Positions 45,271 through 55,117 are shown, counted from the first letter of the stretch. The stretch is 64,000 nt of DNA from Peptostreptococcus porci (GCF_009695815.1 NZ_VUNE01000002.1:248001-312000), one strand, 5' to 3'. Notes: generated from the letters alone by a model not told the origin. Numbers and translations are program-made.

Positions 45271-45723
45271 CTACATATTTTTTAATTTTGAATTTATTTT
45301 ATTAATATTTTTTTTGTATAAGTAATACTCAAAAATCCATACTAACGCATATACTACAATGAAGGCTACAAAGAATAATAGTATACCCAATATACTTCTT
45401 TCTGTCCAATTCAATATATATGCAACAAAGCAAGTACACACATAACCTGTAAACAAGTGTATTAAGGTTTTCTTTAATAAGCTCATATTTTCATTTTCCA
45501 ATACAGTTGATAAACAATTCCATATTGCACCAAGTATACCGGAAAGTACACACTGTATTATAACACTTCTAAGCTCCCCACCAAACTCACTTATCAACTG
45601 TGGATTAACAGGATAATAGATTCCTTTTCCGATTGTAATCGAAATAAAAATCGATACTATAGTAGAAATACCAACTCCAATAAAAAATCCCACGAATATT
45701 TTTTTTATTATACTGTTTCTCAT
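45271..45723 (-). CDS. DUF3021 family membrane protein, partner of LytTR regulator
   Basis: A 150-residue protein with four helices (about 10-35, 50-70, 85-110, 115-140), fitting DUF3021. Such proteins are encoded directly after stand-alone LytTR regulators and act as their membrane inhibitors in the streptococcal HdrRM/BrsRM type systems. ATG 45723 follows GAGGTG; the GTG at 45732 is inside that site. The gap from the regulator is 10 bases. Confidence 0.85.
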   Translation of the reverse strand: MRNSIIKKIFVGFFIGVGISTIVSIFISITIGKGIYYPVNPQLISEFGGELRSVIIQCVLSGILGAIWNCLSTVLENENMSLLKKTLIHLFTGYVCTCFVAYILNWTERSILGILLFFVAFIVVYALVWIFEYYLYKKNINKINSKLKNM

Positions 45724-45733
45724 TATATTCACC

Positions 45734-46174
45734 TCATATTCCCAATATTGTTTTTATTTTTTTTACATATCTTCTCGATGCATATGTGATAGTTCCGTCT
45801 AAAAAAATAATACATATTGTACCATTAAATCTAATATCAAATTTGTCTACCTTTTTCAAATTTACAATTTCCGAGTTTGAAATCCTAACAAAATTATTTT
45901 GGTCTAGAATTTTTTCTAATTCATACAATCTCAATTTCAATGTATATTCCTTTGAAGTGCAACACGCAAAAACTTTCCCAGATGAAGAATAAATTCGTAC
46001 TATTTCTGTCGGTTCCAAAATAGTTATTTTCTCATTTTCCACACCCACAATTCTCCTATGAGAATGATTTGAAATGGTGTTGATTATATAATCTACTTCA
46101 TCGGTAATTTTATTCGTTATAATTACTACTTTTGTATCGCTGCATTTATTATCAATTTTTACCTCAATTTCCAC
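45734..46174 (-). CDS. LytTR-domain transcriptional regulator
   Basis: A 146-residue regulator without a receiver domain. Residues about 1-45 (MEIEVKIDNKCSDTKVVI) form the short alpha/beta N-terminus typical of LytTR-DUF3021 systems. Residues about 50-146 are the LytTR DNA-binding domain (KITILEPTEIVRIYSSSGKV, LYELEKILDQNNFVRIS, NLKKVDKF, YASRRYVKKIK). The start is GTG 46174, eight bases after AGGAGG. Probably autoregulates and controls secreted or bacteriocin-like genes, as in streptococci; targets here are not visible. Confidence 0.9.
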   Translation of the reverse strand: MEIEVKIDNKCSDTKVVIITNKITDEVDYIINTISNHSHRRIVGVENEKITILEPTEIVRIYSSSGKVFACCTSKEYTLKLRLYELEKILDQNNFVRISNSEIVNLKKVDKFDIRFNGTICIIFLDGTITYASRRYVKKIKTILGI

Positions 46175-46235
46175 TATGGTCACCTCCTATCCAACGTCGA
46201 TTATTTCTTTACTACTTGCTTTATGCTTAGTATAT

Positions 46236-46265
46236 AAAAAAAAAGAACCTATGTATACAGGTTCT
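46236..46265 (-). terminator. Terminator after hemerythrin gene
   Basis: AGAACCT pairs with AGGTTCT (7 bp, 8-base loop), followed on the minus strand by eight or nine T. Confidence 0.7.
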
Positions 46266-46302
46266 CAATATATGGTCATTTTATAGATATAGGTGGTAGG
46301 TA

Positions 46303-46812
46303 TTATTTTATTTCTTCCAACCATTCTAAGTAATGTGTTCTTGACTTTTCATTCTCCAATTCAAAGCATTCTGTCTCTCTATTTACAAATTCAATGTCTT
46401 TTGGTTGTAGCTCTCTATTCGCAAACGTATATACAACATTATCTTCCTTGTCAATATGCCTTCTTAGATGGTTTCCATAACCAACCGCATTGGAAATAAT
46501 GTCAATTTTTGACTCATCATCAGAGCCAATCTTGTATCTATTAAGAGCGTCTTCCAAATTTGATATATAAAGTCTACCCAAGTCATGCTCCACCAACATT
46601 CCTTGTCTTATCAATTTATCTGCCACAACTCCAAGTTTTTCTGTCATAACTTTAAAAAGAATTTTTTCTTCCTTTTCATGGTGATACTTGTCTGCATAAT
46701 TTCTAGCAAAATCTATAAAGTGCTCAAAAAAATCTATATCTACCTCTCCACCATTCACTATCTCTATGCTTTTTCTTCTCACAACATCAATTGCAGAAAT
46801 TTTTATGTTCAT
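46303..46812 (-). CDS. Hemerythrin-domain protein
   Basis: A 169-residue four-helix protein. Candidate di-iron ligands follow the hemerythrin pattern: the YHHEKEEKILF segment, HDLGRLY, and NHLRRHIDKEDNVVYTFA (H...HxxxED). Such proteins store or sense O2, NO or iron, and in YtfE/ScdA they repair Fe-S centres. It is the last gene of a small cluster with a DUF1858 protein and an unknown protein. The start ATG 46812 has only a weak ribosome site (AGAG). Confidence 0.85.
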   Translation of the reverse strand: MNIKISAIDVVRRKSIEIVNGGEVDIDFFEHFIDFARNYADKYHHEKEEKILFKVMTEKLGVVADKLIRQGMLVEHDLGRLYISNLEDALNRYKIGSDDESKIDIISNAVGYGNHLRRHIDKEDNVVYTFANRELQPKDIEFVNRETECFELENEKSRTHYLEWLEEIK

Positions 46813-46908
46813 CAACCAATAACTCTATTCCGTTCATAACTACCTCAATTCCACTATCCTAGATTAAATTTATTCAAAACTATTAAACCTACTTCACAGT
46901 AATTAACA

Positions 46909-47535
46909 TTAATTTTCAACTTTAAAAAGCATATACACTTTTTCCTCTAACTCTTTAAACTCCACATCAATATTAGAAATCAGCCCTTTAATAATCTCCG
47001 TTCTAATCTGATAAAAATCATCAGAGCTTCTTCCCAAAGCACTCCAGAAATTCTCATGAATATCTATTCTATCAATCCACTTCACATAGGAATCCTCGCT
47101 TTCCAACAAAGTCTGAACTCTATCGCATGGCATTCCATTTAAAATTTTTCCAGTAATCATCGAATATACGTCAATAGGACTATGCTGTCCTTCCAATCTG
47201 TTCTTAACACCAAATTCAAATCCTATTTTCGATATATTTTCTATATTCATTATTTCATTTCTATCAATTTGATCAACAATATATGCTAGCTTTGTTTCAA
47301 CTTCAATAATCATCTGTTGAAGTGAACCATGTATGTTGGATAAGTCAACTATATCCTGCAAATCTCCATCCTTCAAATTGACAGTATTGGCTTCAACGTT
47401 ACTTATTACTTCTAATTTTATTTTATCATCAATATTCATTTCTTTCATCACATTCAATAAATAATCGCAGAAATCGCTTTGAAATTTTATTTTGTTGTAC
47501 AGTAAATAATGGATATTTCCCAAAAATGCACTCAT
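46909..47535 (-). CDS. Conserved-looking protein of unknown function (DUF1858 neighbour)
   Basis: A 208-residue soluble protein I cannot assign. It begins MSAFLGNIHYLLYNKI and is mainly helical, with His residues at NIHY, LSNIHG, EGQHSPID and DIHENFWSALG and Cys at CDYLL and MPCDRV. No transmembrane helix or signal peptide. It follows the DUF1858 gene by 18 bases with GAGGTG before its ATG, and precedes the hemerythrin gene. The repeated His residues and neighbours suggest a metal or redox role, which is inference only. Confidence 0.7.
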   Translation of the reverse strand: MSAFLGNIHYLLYNKIKFQSDFCDYLLNVMKEMNIDDKIKLEVISNVEANTVNLKDGDLQDIVDLSNIHGSLQQMIIEVETKLAYIVDQIDRNEIMNIENISKIGFEFGVKNRLEGQHSPIDVYSMITGKILNGMPCDRVQTLLESEDSYVKWIDRIDIHENFWSALGRSSDDFYQIRTEIIKGLISNIDVEFKELEEKVYMLFKVEN

Positions 47536-47553
47536 AATAACACCTCTTCCCAA

Positions 47554-47736
47554 TTATTTATTTAGTTGCTCTAGCACAAAATTCACATCTAGTCCATGCA
47601 CTATACAAGCATCCTGAAGAGTTTCCATTTGAGAAGATGGGCAACCCAAACAATGCATTCCAACTCCCATCAATATTTTATCTGCACCTGGATAATTCTT
47701 CATTATTTCTCCTATTATCATGTCTTTTGTTATCAT
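47554..47736 (-). CDS. DUF1858 small cysteine protein
   Basis: A 60-residue protein: MITKDMIIGEIMKNYPGADK, then GMHCLGCPSSQMETLQDAC and HGLDVNFVLEQLN. The CxxC plus third Cys and the helical frame match DUF1858, related to the N-terminal domain of ScdA/RIC di-iron repair proteins. ATG 47736 follows GGAGGT. Together with the following unknown gene and the hemerythrin gene it may be a split RIC-like system. Confidence 0.88.
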   Translation of the reverse strand: MITKDMIIGEIMKNYPGADKILMGVGMHCLGCPSSQMETLQDACIVHGLDVNFVLEQLNK

Positions 47737-47887
47737 TTCAATACCTCCAAATTTCATTACTTATCTTATATTTTCTAATTTTTACAATAAATTTCACTAA
47801 TCTATACCCAGACTACTTTTTCTATTTCTTAGGTAATCCATCGTATGTAATCTATTACTTATATATTTATTATAACCATACCAAAAC

Positions 47888-47913
47888 AAAAAAGCCGTTG
47901 TTTAAACAACGGC
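47888..47913 (-). terminator. Palindromic terminator after amidase gene
   Basis: GCCGTTGTTTAAACAACGGC is a perfect 20-base palindrome, followed on the minus strand by six T. Between it and the amidase stop lies an A/T-rich degenerate repeat of about 14 bases (47944-48014). Confidence 0.8.
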
Positions 47914-48023
47914 GATAATATTTTTATGTTTTTTTATTTACTTCTATATTTTGTTTCCTCTATTTATATTTTCTATATTTGTTTTTCTATTTTGTTTCTT
48001 AATTTCTTTCTCAATACGGTATG

Positions 48024-48875
48024 CTAATTACTTTCATCGAAAAACTTATCGACACCATTTGCTATCCCTTTAACTATTTTTTGTTGATACTCATTATTTT
48101 GCATCAAAAGGTCCTCTTCTGGATTTGACATAAATCCCATTTCTACAATTGTTACAGGAATCTTACACCAGTTTATACCCGTCATACTGTTTGTATCTAT
48201 AACGCCTCTATTCTTTGCTCCAGTTTCCAAAACCATAGAATCCAAAACGTTCTTTGACAGCCTTTGACTCTCATTAATATTTTCGCTCGTCATAAACTGA
48301 TTATCTGCTCTAGGTGCCAATGTAAGCATTCCTCTAGTTGAACTATTTTGATCGGAATTTGCGTGTATCCTTAGAAAAACACCATCATATTTATTGGCAA
48401 TCTCTGCTCTTTCTTTATTGCTCAGCGGACAGTCATTATTTTCTCTTATCATCACAACCTCATATCCTCTGCTATTAAACTCATCCTTCAGCTTTAATGA
48501 AACATCTAGAGTCAATTGATACTCATTGATACCAGTCGTTATACCTGAAGTTCCTGATGATAGTTTTGGCTTTGTTTCCGATGAACCAGGACCAATGCTT
48601 TCATGCTCATTAATCGGATATTGTTGATGCCCTGCATCTATTACCACAACATGCTTTACTCTGGTGATACTATTTTCTGATGGTTTATCACCATCATTCT
48701 TTACTATATCGCCATTTTCGTTTTTATCTTTGCTTTTTTTATTTTTATTGATATCAGTCGTCTTAATTTCTGATGATTGTTTGGAACTCTCGTTTTTACT
48801 ACACCCAAATAATCCAATAATTGAAATACATATTGTCAATGCTATGAAAAATCCTCTTAAATATTTTGTAATCAT
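48024..48875 (-). CDS. N-acetylmuramoyl-L-alanine amidase (Amidase_3), lipoprotein
   Basis: Zinc amidase cutting the MurNAc-L-Ala bond of peptidoglycan. A signal peptide ends in the lipobox GLFGC (Cys about 25), then a Ser/Lys/Asp-rich linker to about 70. The catalytic domain has VVIDAGHQ (zinc His), the metal Glu in NEYQLTLDVS, RIHANSD (zinc His) and the catalytic Glu in VEMGFMSNPEED. ATG 48875 follows AGGAG. Membrane-anchored amidases like this act in cell separation or wall turnover. Confidence 0.93.
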   Translation of the reverse strand: MITKYLRGFFIALTICISIIGLFGCSKNESSKQSSEIKTTDINKNKKSKDKNENGDIVKNDGDKPSENSITRVKHVVVIDAGHQQYPINEHESIGPGSSETKPKLSSGTSGITTGINEYQLTLDVSLKLKDEFNSRGYEVVMIRENNDCPLSNKERAEIANKYDGVFLRIHANSDQNSSTRGMLTLAPRADNQFMTSENINESQRLSKNVLDSMVLETGAKNRGVIDTNSMTGINWCKIPVTIVEMGFMSNPEEDLLMQNNEYQQKIVKGIANGVDKFFDESN

Positions 48876-48989
48876 CAACTCACACTCCTGTCAACACAAT
48901 AAATAATTCAGTATAAAAAAATTTTATATAAGAGCTACCACATTAAAAGAAAAATGTGATAGCTCAATAATAATTAAGTATATAAAAAT

Positions 48990-49550
48990 TTATGATTTCA
49001 GAGATAATATTATACCTAAGCATATGGACAACAATGCTGCAAATACCACTCTATATTCTCCTGGAAGCAAAAATGTTATCGTATGAGCTGGTACCCAAAA
49101 AGTAGGTAGTGTTCCAATCAAAACATTTTTCGCATATGCGTAATAATCCACTCTGCCACATACATCTCTTAATGTTATCTTTTCAGTGATATTTGATAAC
49201 CTATTTTCATATCTGATATCCAAATATGTATCTGTGTGTTTGTGGAAAACCATAAACAACGGACCAAATGATGTATTCATCAACACAGATGTTAAAAATG
49301 CGAATGCAAGCTTTGAATGTAATATTGGACTACCTGCCTTCGAAAGCTTTGCAGTCATAGATTCAGCAAATATTCCCATCATAAATGCTATCCACACTCC
49401 AAGCAATCCCCAAATAAGCATTCTATATCCAATTGAGTGTGGAATCGTCACTTTTTTACTTTTTATACTAGATGCAATAATCTCACCCAAAGTTGCGAGA
49501 ATAGCAAACTTAATAAATGATAGTACATAGTGATTTGTTAAAAACGACAT
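48990..49550 (-). CDS. Mpv17/PMP22-like membrane protein
   Basis: A 186-residue protein with about four helices. IWGLLGVWIAFMMGIF, NTSFGPLFMVFHKHTDTYL and the terminal WVPAHTITFLLPGEYRVVFAA resemble the Mpv17 family layout, where a W-x-P...NF..P..R motif precedes the last helix. The bacterial function is unknown. ATG 49550 lies five bases after GGAGG; the open frame to 49637 includes no better start. Confidence 0.55.
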   Translation of the reverse strand: MSFLTNHYVLSFIKFAILATLGEIIASSIKSKKVTIPHSIGYRMLIWGLLGVWIAFMMGIFAESMTAKLSKAGSPILHSKLAFAFLTSVLMNTSFGPLFMVFHKHTDTYLDIRYENRLSNITEKITLRDVCGRVDYYAYAKNVLIGTLPTFWVPAHTITFLLPGEYRVVFAALLSICLGIILSLKS

Positions 49551-49662
49551 GAAGACCTCCATTAAAAATATTATTATGATATCGTTATCATATATATTAT
49601 ACATTATTATTAGAAATTTAACAAGAACTTGATACACTAGTATACCATATAATGAAAATAAA

Positions 49663-49715
49663 GAACCGATCTCTCAATCATTAGATTTTGGGCTCTAACT
49701 TTTGAGAGTCGGTTC
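49663..49715 (-). terminator. Terminator of the large adhesin gene
   Basis: GAACCGA-T-CTCTCAA pairs with TTGAGAG-TCGGTTC (14 bp, one bulge), with a T-rich run on the minus strand. Confidence 0.7.
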
Positions 49716-49740
49716 ATATTAAATGAGGTCCTATTATTTT

Positions 49741-52700
49741 TTAGCTGTATCGTTTATGTCTTGATAATCCAATGACAGCAAATACCATCAACAGACCTCC
49801 TACAAATATAAATTTCAAAGCTCCGTCGCCTCCAGTTTTTGGATACGTGCCTTCATCATTTACCAATTGTATTTGCACTACATCACTTTCAACAGCTTTC
49901 ACTATTTTGACCTTATCAGCCAGAGAAAAATTGCTGTCAACAACATATTCAGTGGTTGATCCATCTTTCAACTTTGCTGGAATAATGATATTTCCACTGC
50001 TCTCAATATAGAATGGTATTGCCTTATTTAGCAACTTATACCCAGTTGGAGCTCTCAACTCTCTCAAATAGTACAATCCACTCTCAAAATTGTCGTTCTT
50101 ATTATTAAATGTGAAGCTGGCATCCTCTGAACTCAAGTTCGCTATTTGACCATTATATGCACCATTTTCCGTAGCTATATCAGGATCTTTAGTTATCATT
50201 AGTCTTGCAGAATTTATAGAATCTCTTCTAACAATCGGATCTCCATTCTTGTTGATTTTTTGTATTTTTAATTTTACCTTTTTCGCATTTCTTTCATTCT
50301 TCACTTTTAAAGTGATTTTGTTTGAAGAAAGCTGGCTATAGTCTACAAATATTTTGTTTGTTTCAGATGACCCTGAATATATAGGAAATCCGCCTGACGT
50401 ATTTGCATTAGAATTACCTACCAAAGTGGAGTTTCCAACAACCTTCCAAGCAGTTGTATTCTTCATTACTCCTCCACCATGCTCTTGCTGAGTTTCAACC
50501 AGATCCAACAATATTGTATCCACCTTTGTATATCCCTGAGGTGCTTCAATCTCAACCAAAGCATAACGACCTAGCTTGTCTGCCAGTTGTGGCAACTCTA
50601 CCCTACCATGATTTAATGTAAACTCTTGAACAGGTACTAATGAATGAATCTGTTCTTCCGTTACGCTACTAGCATTATCCGGTATTTTATACAGATTAAA
50701 CTTTGCATTATATTCTTTTCCTTGATTATTATCGTTTATTGGATTTTTATTTGTATCAACTTTTTCCAATATCAAAGAAGGATTTTGAATATTGCCTACA
50801 AGAGCTATATTGTTATCAGAATTTGTATTTTCTTGCATCGAAGGCGTAATCGTATTTGTTACATTGTTATAAGTTTTTGCACTTATCTCCTTGATTGCAA
50901 ACCATTTATTCAAGACTTCCTTATTATTTACAAACCTGATATATCTAGCGTATATAGCCAAATCATTTTCACTGACATCACCTTGACGTGAGTTGTCATT
51001 GTTGTATCGCTTGTACACTTGCCAATTAGCATTGTCCAGCGAATATTCCATACTGAACTCTTGCATTCTATCATTGTTGTTAGAAGGTTGTCCTTGCAAG
51101 AATTTAACCGCACTTACCAACTTTGCACTGCCCAAATCTATTCCAACGTATGTTCCAACTCTTATATTGTCTGTACCATTTCCGCCCAGTGTGTTGTTTG
51201 GATCGGTATTATTCCATATAGAAGATGTATTCAAATTTCCATCTATAGCATTGTTGTCAGTTGAGCTATCAGGATGTTGGCTCAATAGCTGATGCTTTAT
51301 CAGACTCTTTGATGAATCTGCAATCACATAGTTGGTATTTGCAGAGGATAATTTGAAGAAATGAATATTGGCATCATCATCAACTATAATTTTGTAAATT
51401 GCATTTTTGTCCTCTACATATCCTTCTGGTGCATTGACTTCCTCCAATAGGTATTCTCCCTTTGGCAATAATTCAAAAGTAAAGTTTTCATTTGCATTTT
51501 GTCTAATTTTTCTTGGCTCAAAAGTGTCATCTCCAACTTTAGTCAGTCTAAACTCCATTTCTCCATTTATAAATCTACCATAATTTTCAATTCCATTTAT
51601 ACGCTTTGATACTGTAAACTTTGCAAGTTTTACTTCATCGACAACATCTATACTAAACGATCCATTTTTCTCCGTCAAATTGCTGGTTAATGTGTTGTTT
51701 GGATCCGAAATTTTTCGTATTTTTAACGTTCCATTTTCTTCATAGACTTCAACTTCGATTGGAGATATTTTTTTGTGTCCCAATGGAGAACTGATTTCCT
51801 CCAATATGTATCTACCTCTGTCTAGGTTAGGGAATACAAATGAATTTACATCTGTATTTTCTCCAACAGTCACATTATACTTATCACTATCCTTGCTTTT
51901 TAACCTGAATACTGCGCCCTTAAGTATGTTCATATCTTTTTGACTATACTTATTTACACGTAGACTCGTCAACTTCTTATTGTCTATTTCAGGAATGTTA
52001 TTTTCATCGTATTTATTTCCATCAATCGTTATATTTTGACTGTTAGTGATAGTAAGAGTATGTACAGTCGGATCTAACATATATCCAGAATTCGCTTCTA
52101 CTTCTTTGAAGGTATATGTTCCAGCAAATAGATTATCAAACTGAACTATACCATTTTCATCTGAATGAACTGTACTGTATGGGTTTCCGTCTTTGTAAAT
52201 GGTAAATATAGTTCCAACTAGAGGTCTTTTCACTCCATTTGATGTGTGTATTTTTTTGAATTTTACTGAATACCAGTCGGTTGGATACGCACCACCCATA
52301 GCGCCAGTATCAGTGGCACGACGGTATATTTTTTGTGATCCACCAACACCACTGTAATGCGCTTTTTGCGCAGCATTGTAATAAAAATATCCATTTGTTA
52401 AGGAACCTTTTCTCATCTTAATACGTGCGACCAATGCCTTATTTTGAAGGTTCTCATAGTAAAACTCTAATGTATTATTTGATGTGAACCCATCAAAGCT
52501 TGGGTTGGATGTATTTTCAGGTTTGATAAATACAGCAACTCCATATTCTCTTCCGTCAGCACGTGGAAGGAAATAGTGATACTGTGTCCTACCACTCTTC
52601 TGCGATGTTCCTTTAAACTTCATCTTTACTGGATTGGTATATGATGCTGCTGCAGTGGCATCTGCAATATAAAATTCTATATCTTCTGGAATACTTCTGT

Positions 52701-54840
52701 CAACATTACCATAAGTATATAGACTCATTTGAGGATGAATCAAATCCCAAAAATAGTTTGATTTATTTCCTATGTCACTACCACCTGTGTTGTACATCAA
52801 ATCCCATGTTATAGAATCTTCAGTTTGTGCATACTCATATTTATTAACACCGTCAAACTCGTGTAAATCTCCTTGATTTGATCCATTGTTCGTAGCGTTT
52901 AAGCGTCCATTCGTCTCAACTGTACTTTCACTGTTAATACTTCCACCTACATAACTCGTTTTAAACGATAAATTTTTATTTATAATTGTAGACTTGGTGT
53001 TTTCCCATGCATACCATTCAGGTAGATTTGGAGCCACACCGGTCAAATATGGACCTCTAAATGATGTATCATTATTTTTCTGAATTATATTTCCTGAATT
53101 ATTTCCAATAGTGTACCAACCATCATATTCTTGAACTGAGTATGCATCTTTTGTCAAAACAAATTTTATTTTTCTATCCTCTGTATGGTATACCTTTGCA
53201 ATTGTTTTGCCTGTATTAGGATCCACAACAGGTGTCCACTCTTTATTAGGATTGGCAGAGTGGTCAAGCTTTAAATCTGCTGGAATCTCCACCGTAAAGC
53301 TATCTCCCTCTCTTGCATATGGAGGTATCTTAAAAGCCATTTTTAAATGCCCACTGAATCCACCCCAAACAGTGCTTCCACTTTGATATTTTATATAGTT
53401 AATATCTACTGGCTCAATAGATGTTATACCATACTGACCAGATGCTGGAGGTGTGTATTTTGTTTCGTCTTTTTTATTGTTAAATGTATATTTCAAATTT
53501 TCCCAATCGAACTCCGCTGATGAAAGCATATAACCTGATTGTATGTCTTCTTCTACCTCATATGATATACGTTTCTTTGTAGCTATTGAGCCACTTCCCT
53601 CAAATTTTGGAACATCTGGTATTGAAATTGTAGTTTGACCAACAGATAGATTTTTTTTAACATTATTAAACGATCCACCATTAACTGTAAACAACACCTC
53701 TACTGGAGTAGTTCCCGTTGCCCAATTTTTATTTATTATCAAATCGCCCTTTAATGCTTCCAACTCTGCTCCTGTAATAGTATGGTTTTTCTTTTCATTT
53801 GATACATTTGTTATCGTCTTTACGACCACCTCTGCTCCTGATGGAACATTATCGACTGTTATTTTATTGTTTGATACTTGACTTTGTGAATATGTTTTTT
53901 CTGACAACAATGTATAACCACCATCTGCTCCAAGCTGGTATATCATCATCTTGTGTTCATGAACGGATTGAGATGAATCGACAGCTACATCAAACTCATA
54001 GTTTTGATTTGATGTAGACGTATTTAGTCTTGACTTCGTCCATTCTATGACTCTGTCATTGGAATCACGATACTTTCCACTGACCCTTGAATCATTTGTA
54101 GTATTGACTGTATTCATTTTTAGATTATGCAAGACATCTCCTGCACCTATGGGTTGCGTTAGACTACCTGACGTCAGTATTTCTTTTTCTTCATTCGTAT
54201 TTATTATAGACTGTTCACCATTACTGACCAAAGTTGTGCCTGGAGTTGCTTGATACGTTACTTTTGAATTATAATCTAATGTGTATTGGTTTCCAGGAAC
54301 TTTAATCGGAGTCTCTATTAGATATGTATATGTTCCATTTTGGATTGGTAGCTTACTAGTTGCGGACTTGAAATCCGATGTAGCAAAATTCGTTATTGTC
54401 TTATCCGATAGTTCTACTCCGTCTTTCTTTATAGATATAATTTTAGGTTCACCAAGATCGGAGCTTTCAGACGCCATAAAATTATTTTCAATACTGTTTA
54501 TATAATTGCCGACACCATCTATTGTCGTCTGATATTCCCATATTATCTTGGTTTCTCCTGTGGAATCATTTACAACGACCTCTTTCTTTTTTAATGCACC
54601 ATCTTGATTATAATTCTTGGTAACACCCGGTATTTTTATGGTTATTGGATCAAAAATATACTTGAAAATAGATTCTTCTTTAGTGATAGTAGTTGTAGTT
54701 CCATTAGGATTTGTTATATTGGTTATGCTACTACTTGAACTACTATTAGAAGTGTCTGCAAAAGCAGATAAACATTCCCCTAATAAAAATACAAATGCCA
54801 TCAATATATATGCATATATATTGCCTCGCTTTTTTCTCAT
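49741..54840 (-). CDS. Sortase-anchored adhesin with SpaA/Cna-B and discoidin-like domains
   Basis: A 1699-residue surface protein. Order: signal peptide (about 1-29); Ser/Thr/Asn-rich region; Cna-B-like module (about 365-465); adhesin head (about 475-860, IPPYAREGDSFTVEIPADLK; Trp- and Tyr-rich); Cna-B/SpaA modules near 870-950, 965-1045 and 1080-1160 (each ending with patterns such as LEEVNAPEGY or KEVEANSGYML); a discoidin/F5-8C-like sugar-binding domain (about 1185-1315, DGNLNTSSIWNN, ARYIRFV); two further Cna-B modules (about 1350-1450, 1520-1615); then YPKTGG, a hydrophobic helix and RHKRYS. The sorting motif is YPKTG instead of LPxTG. Isopeptide-stabilised stalk and glycan-binding tip are inferred. 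No sortase gene is in the window. Confidence 0.9.
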   Translation of the reverse strand: MRKKRGNIYAYILMAFVFLLGECLSAFADTSNSSSSSSITNITNPNGTTTTITKEESIFKYIFDPITIKIPGVTKNYNQDGALKKKEVVVNDSTGETKIIWEYQTTIDGVGNYINSIENNFMASESSDLGEPKIISIKKDGVELSDKTITNFATSDFKSATSKLPIQNGTYTYLIETPIKVPGNQYTLDYNSKVTYQATPGTTLVSNGEQSIINTNEEKEILTSGSLTQPIGAGDVLHNLKMNTVNTTNDSRVSGKYRDSNDRVIEWTKSRLNTSTSNQNYEFDVAVDSSQSVHEHKMMIYQLGADGGYTLLSEKTYSQSQVSNNKITVDNVPSGAEVVVKTITNVSNEKKNHTITGAELEALKGDLIINKNWATGTTPVEVLFTVNGGSFNNVKKNLSVGQTTISIPDVPKFEGSGSIATKKRISYEVEEDIQSGYMLSSAEFDWENLKYTFNNKKDETKYTPPASGQYGITSIEPVDINYIKYQSGSTVWGGFSGHLKMAFKIPPYAREGDSFTVEIPADLKLDHSANPNKEWTPVVDPNTGKTIAKVYHTEDRKIKFVLTKDAYSVQEYDGWYTIGNNSGNIIQKNNDTSFRGPYLTGVAPNLPEWYAWENTKSTIINKNLSFKTSYVGGSINSESTVETNGRLNATNNGSNQGDLHEFDGVNKYEYAQTEDSITWDLMYNTGGSDIGNKSNYFWDLIHPQMSLYTYGNVDRSIPEDIEFYIADATAAASYTNPVKMKFKGTSQKSGRTQYHYFLPRADGREYGVAVFIKPENTSNPSFDGFTSNNTLEFYYENLQNKALVARIKMRKGSLTNGYFYYNAAQKAHYSGVGGSQKIYRRATDTGAMGGAYPTDWYSVKFKKIHTSNGVKRPLVGTIFTIYKDGNPYSTVHSDENGIVQFDNLFAGTYTFKEVEANSGYMLDPTVHTLTITNSQNITIDGNKYDENNIPEIDNKKLTSLRVNKYSQKDMNILKGAVFRLKSKDSDKYNVTVGENTDVNSFVFPNLDRGRYILEEISSPLGHKKISPIEVEVYEENGTLKIRKISDPNNTLTSNLTEKNGSFSIDVVDEVKLAKFTVSKRINGIENYGRFINGEMEFRLTKVGDDTFEPRKIRQNANENFTFELLPKGEYLLEEVNAPEGYVEDKNAIYKIIVDDDANIHFFKLSSANTNYVIADSSKSLIKHQLLSQHPDSSTDNNAIDGNLNTSSIWNNTDPNNTLGGNGTDNIRVGTYVGIDLGSAKLVSAVKFLQGQPSNNNDRMQEFSMEYSLDNANWQVYKRYNNDNSRQGDVSENDLAIYARYIRFVNNKEVLNKWFAIKEISAKTYNNVTNTITPSMQENTNSDNNIALVGNIQNPSLILEKVDTNKNPINDNNQGKEYNAKFNLYKIPDNASSVTEEQIHSLVPVQEFTLNHGRVELPQLADKLGRYALVEIEAPQGYTKVDTILLDLVETQQEHGGGVMKNTTAWKVVGNSTLVGNSNANTSGGFPIYSGSSETNKIFVDYSQLSSNKITLKVKNERNAKKVKLKIQKINKNGDPIVRRDSINSARLMITKDPDIATENGAYNGQIANLSSEDASFTFNNKNDNFESGLYYLRELRAPTGYKLLNKAIPFYIESSGNIIIPAKLKDGSTTEYVVDSNFSLADKVKIVKAVESDVVQIQLVNDEGTYPKTGGDGALKFIFVGGLLMVFAVIGLSRHKRYS

Positions 54841-54897
54841 AATTAATTCTCCATTTCATAAAATCTAATATTTAAGTTATAAAAATCAAACATTTTT

Positions 54898-54926
54898 ATT
54901 ATATACTAAATTTATTTAAAAAACAA
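54898..54926 (-). promoter_or_regulatory. Promoter for the adhesin gene
   Basis: TTGTTT, 17 bases, TATAAT on the minus strand, about 57 bases before the start codon. Confidence 0.5.
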
Positions 54927-55050
54927 TATAGATAAAAATATATTCTATATTTATTTGCAAAACAATTTGTATTTTTTATGTTTTATTTTTCTGCTTTTAC
55001 ATTTTTAATTTAGAAGACTTGTTTTTCTTTTAGAGTGTGAATAGAATGTG

Positions 55051-55085
55051 AAAAAAACAATGGCGAGAATACTCTCGCCATTGTT
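55051..55085 (-). terminator. Terminator of the pyr operon
   Basis: AACAATGGCGAGA, a four-base loop, TCTCGCCATTGTT (13-bp perfect stem), then about seven T on the minus strand. Confidence 0.9.
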
Positions 55086-55117
55086 TACATTCCAATTTTA
55101 TCAATCTATAAAAAGAC

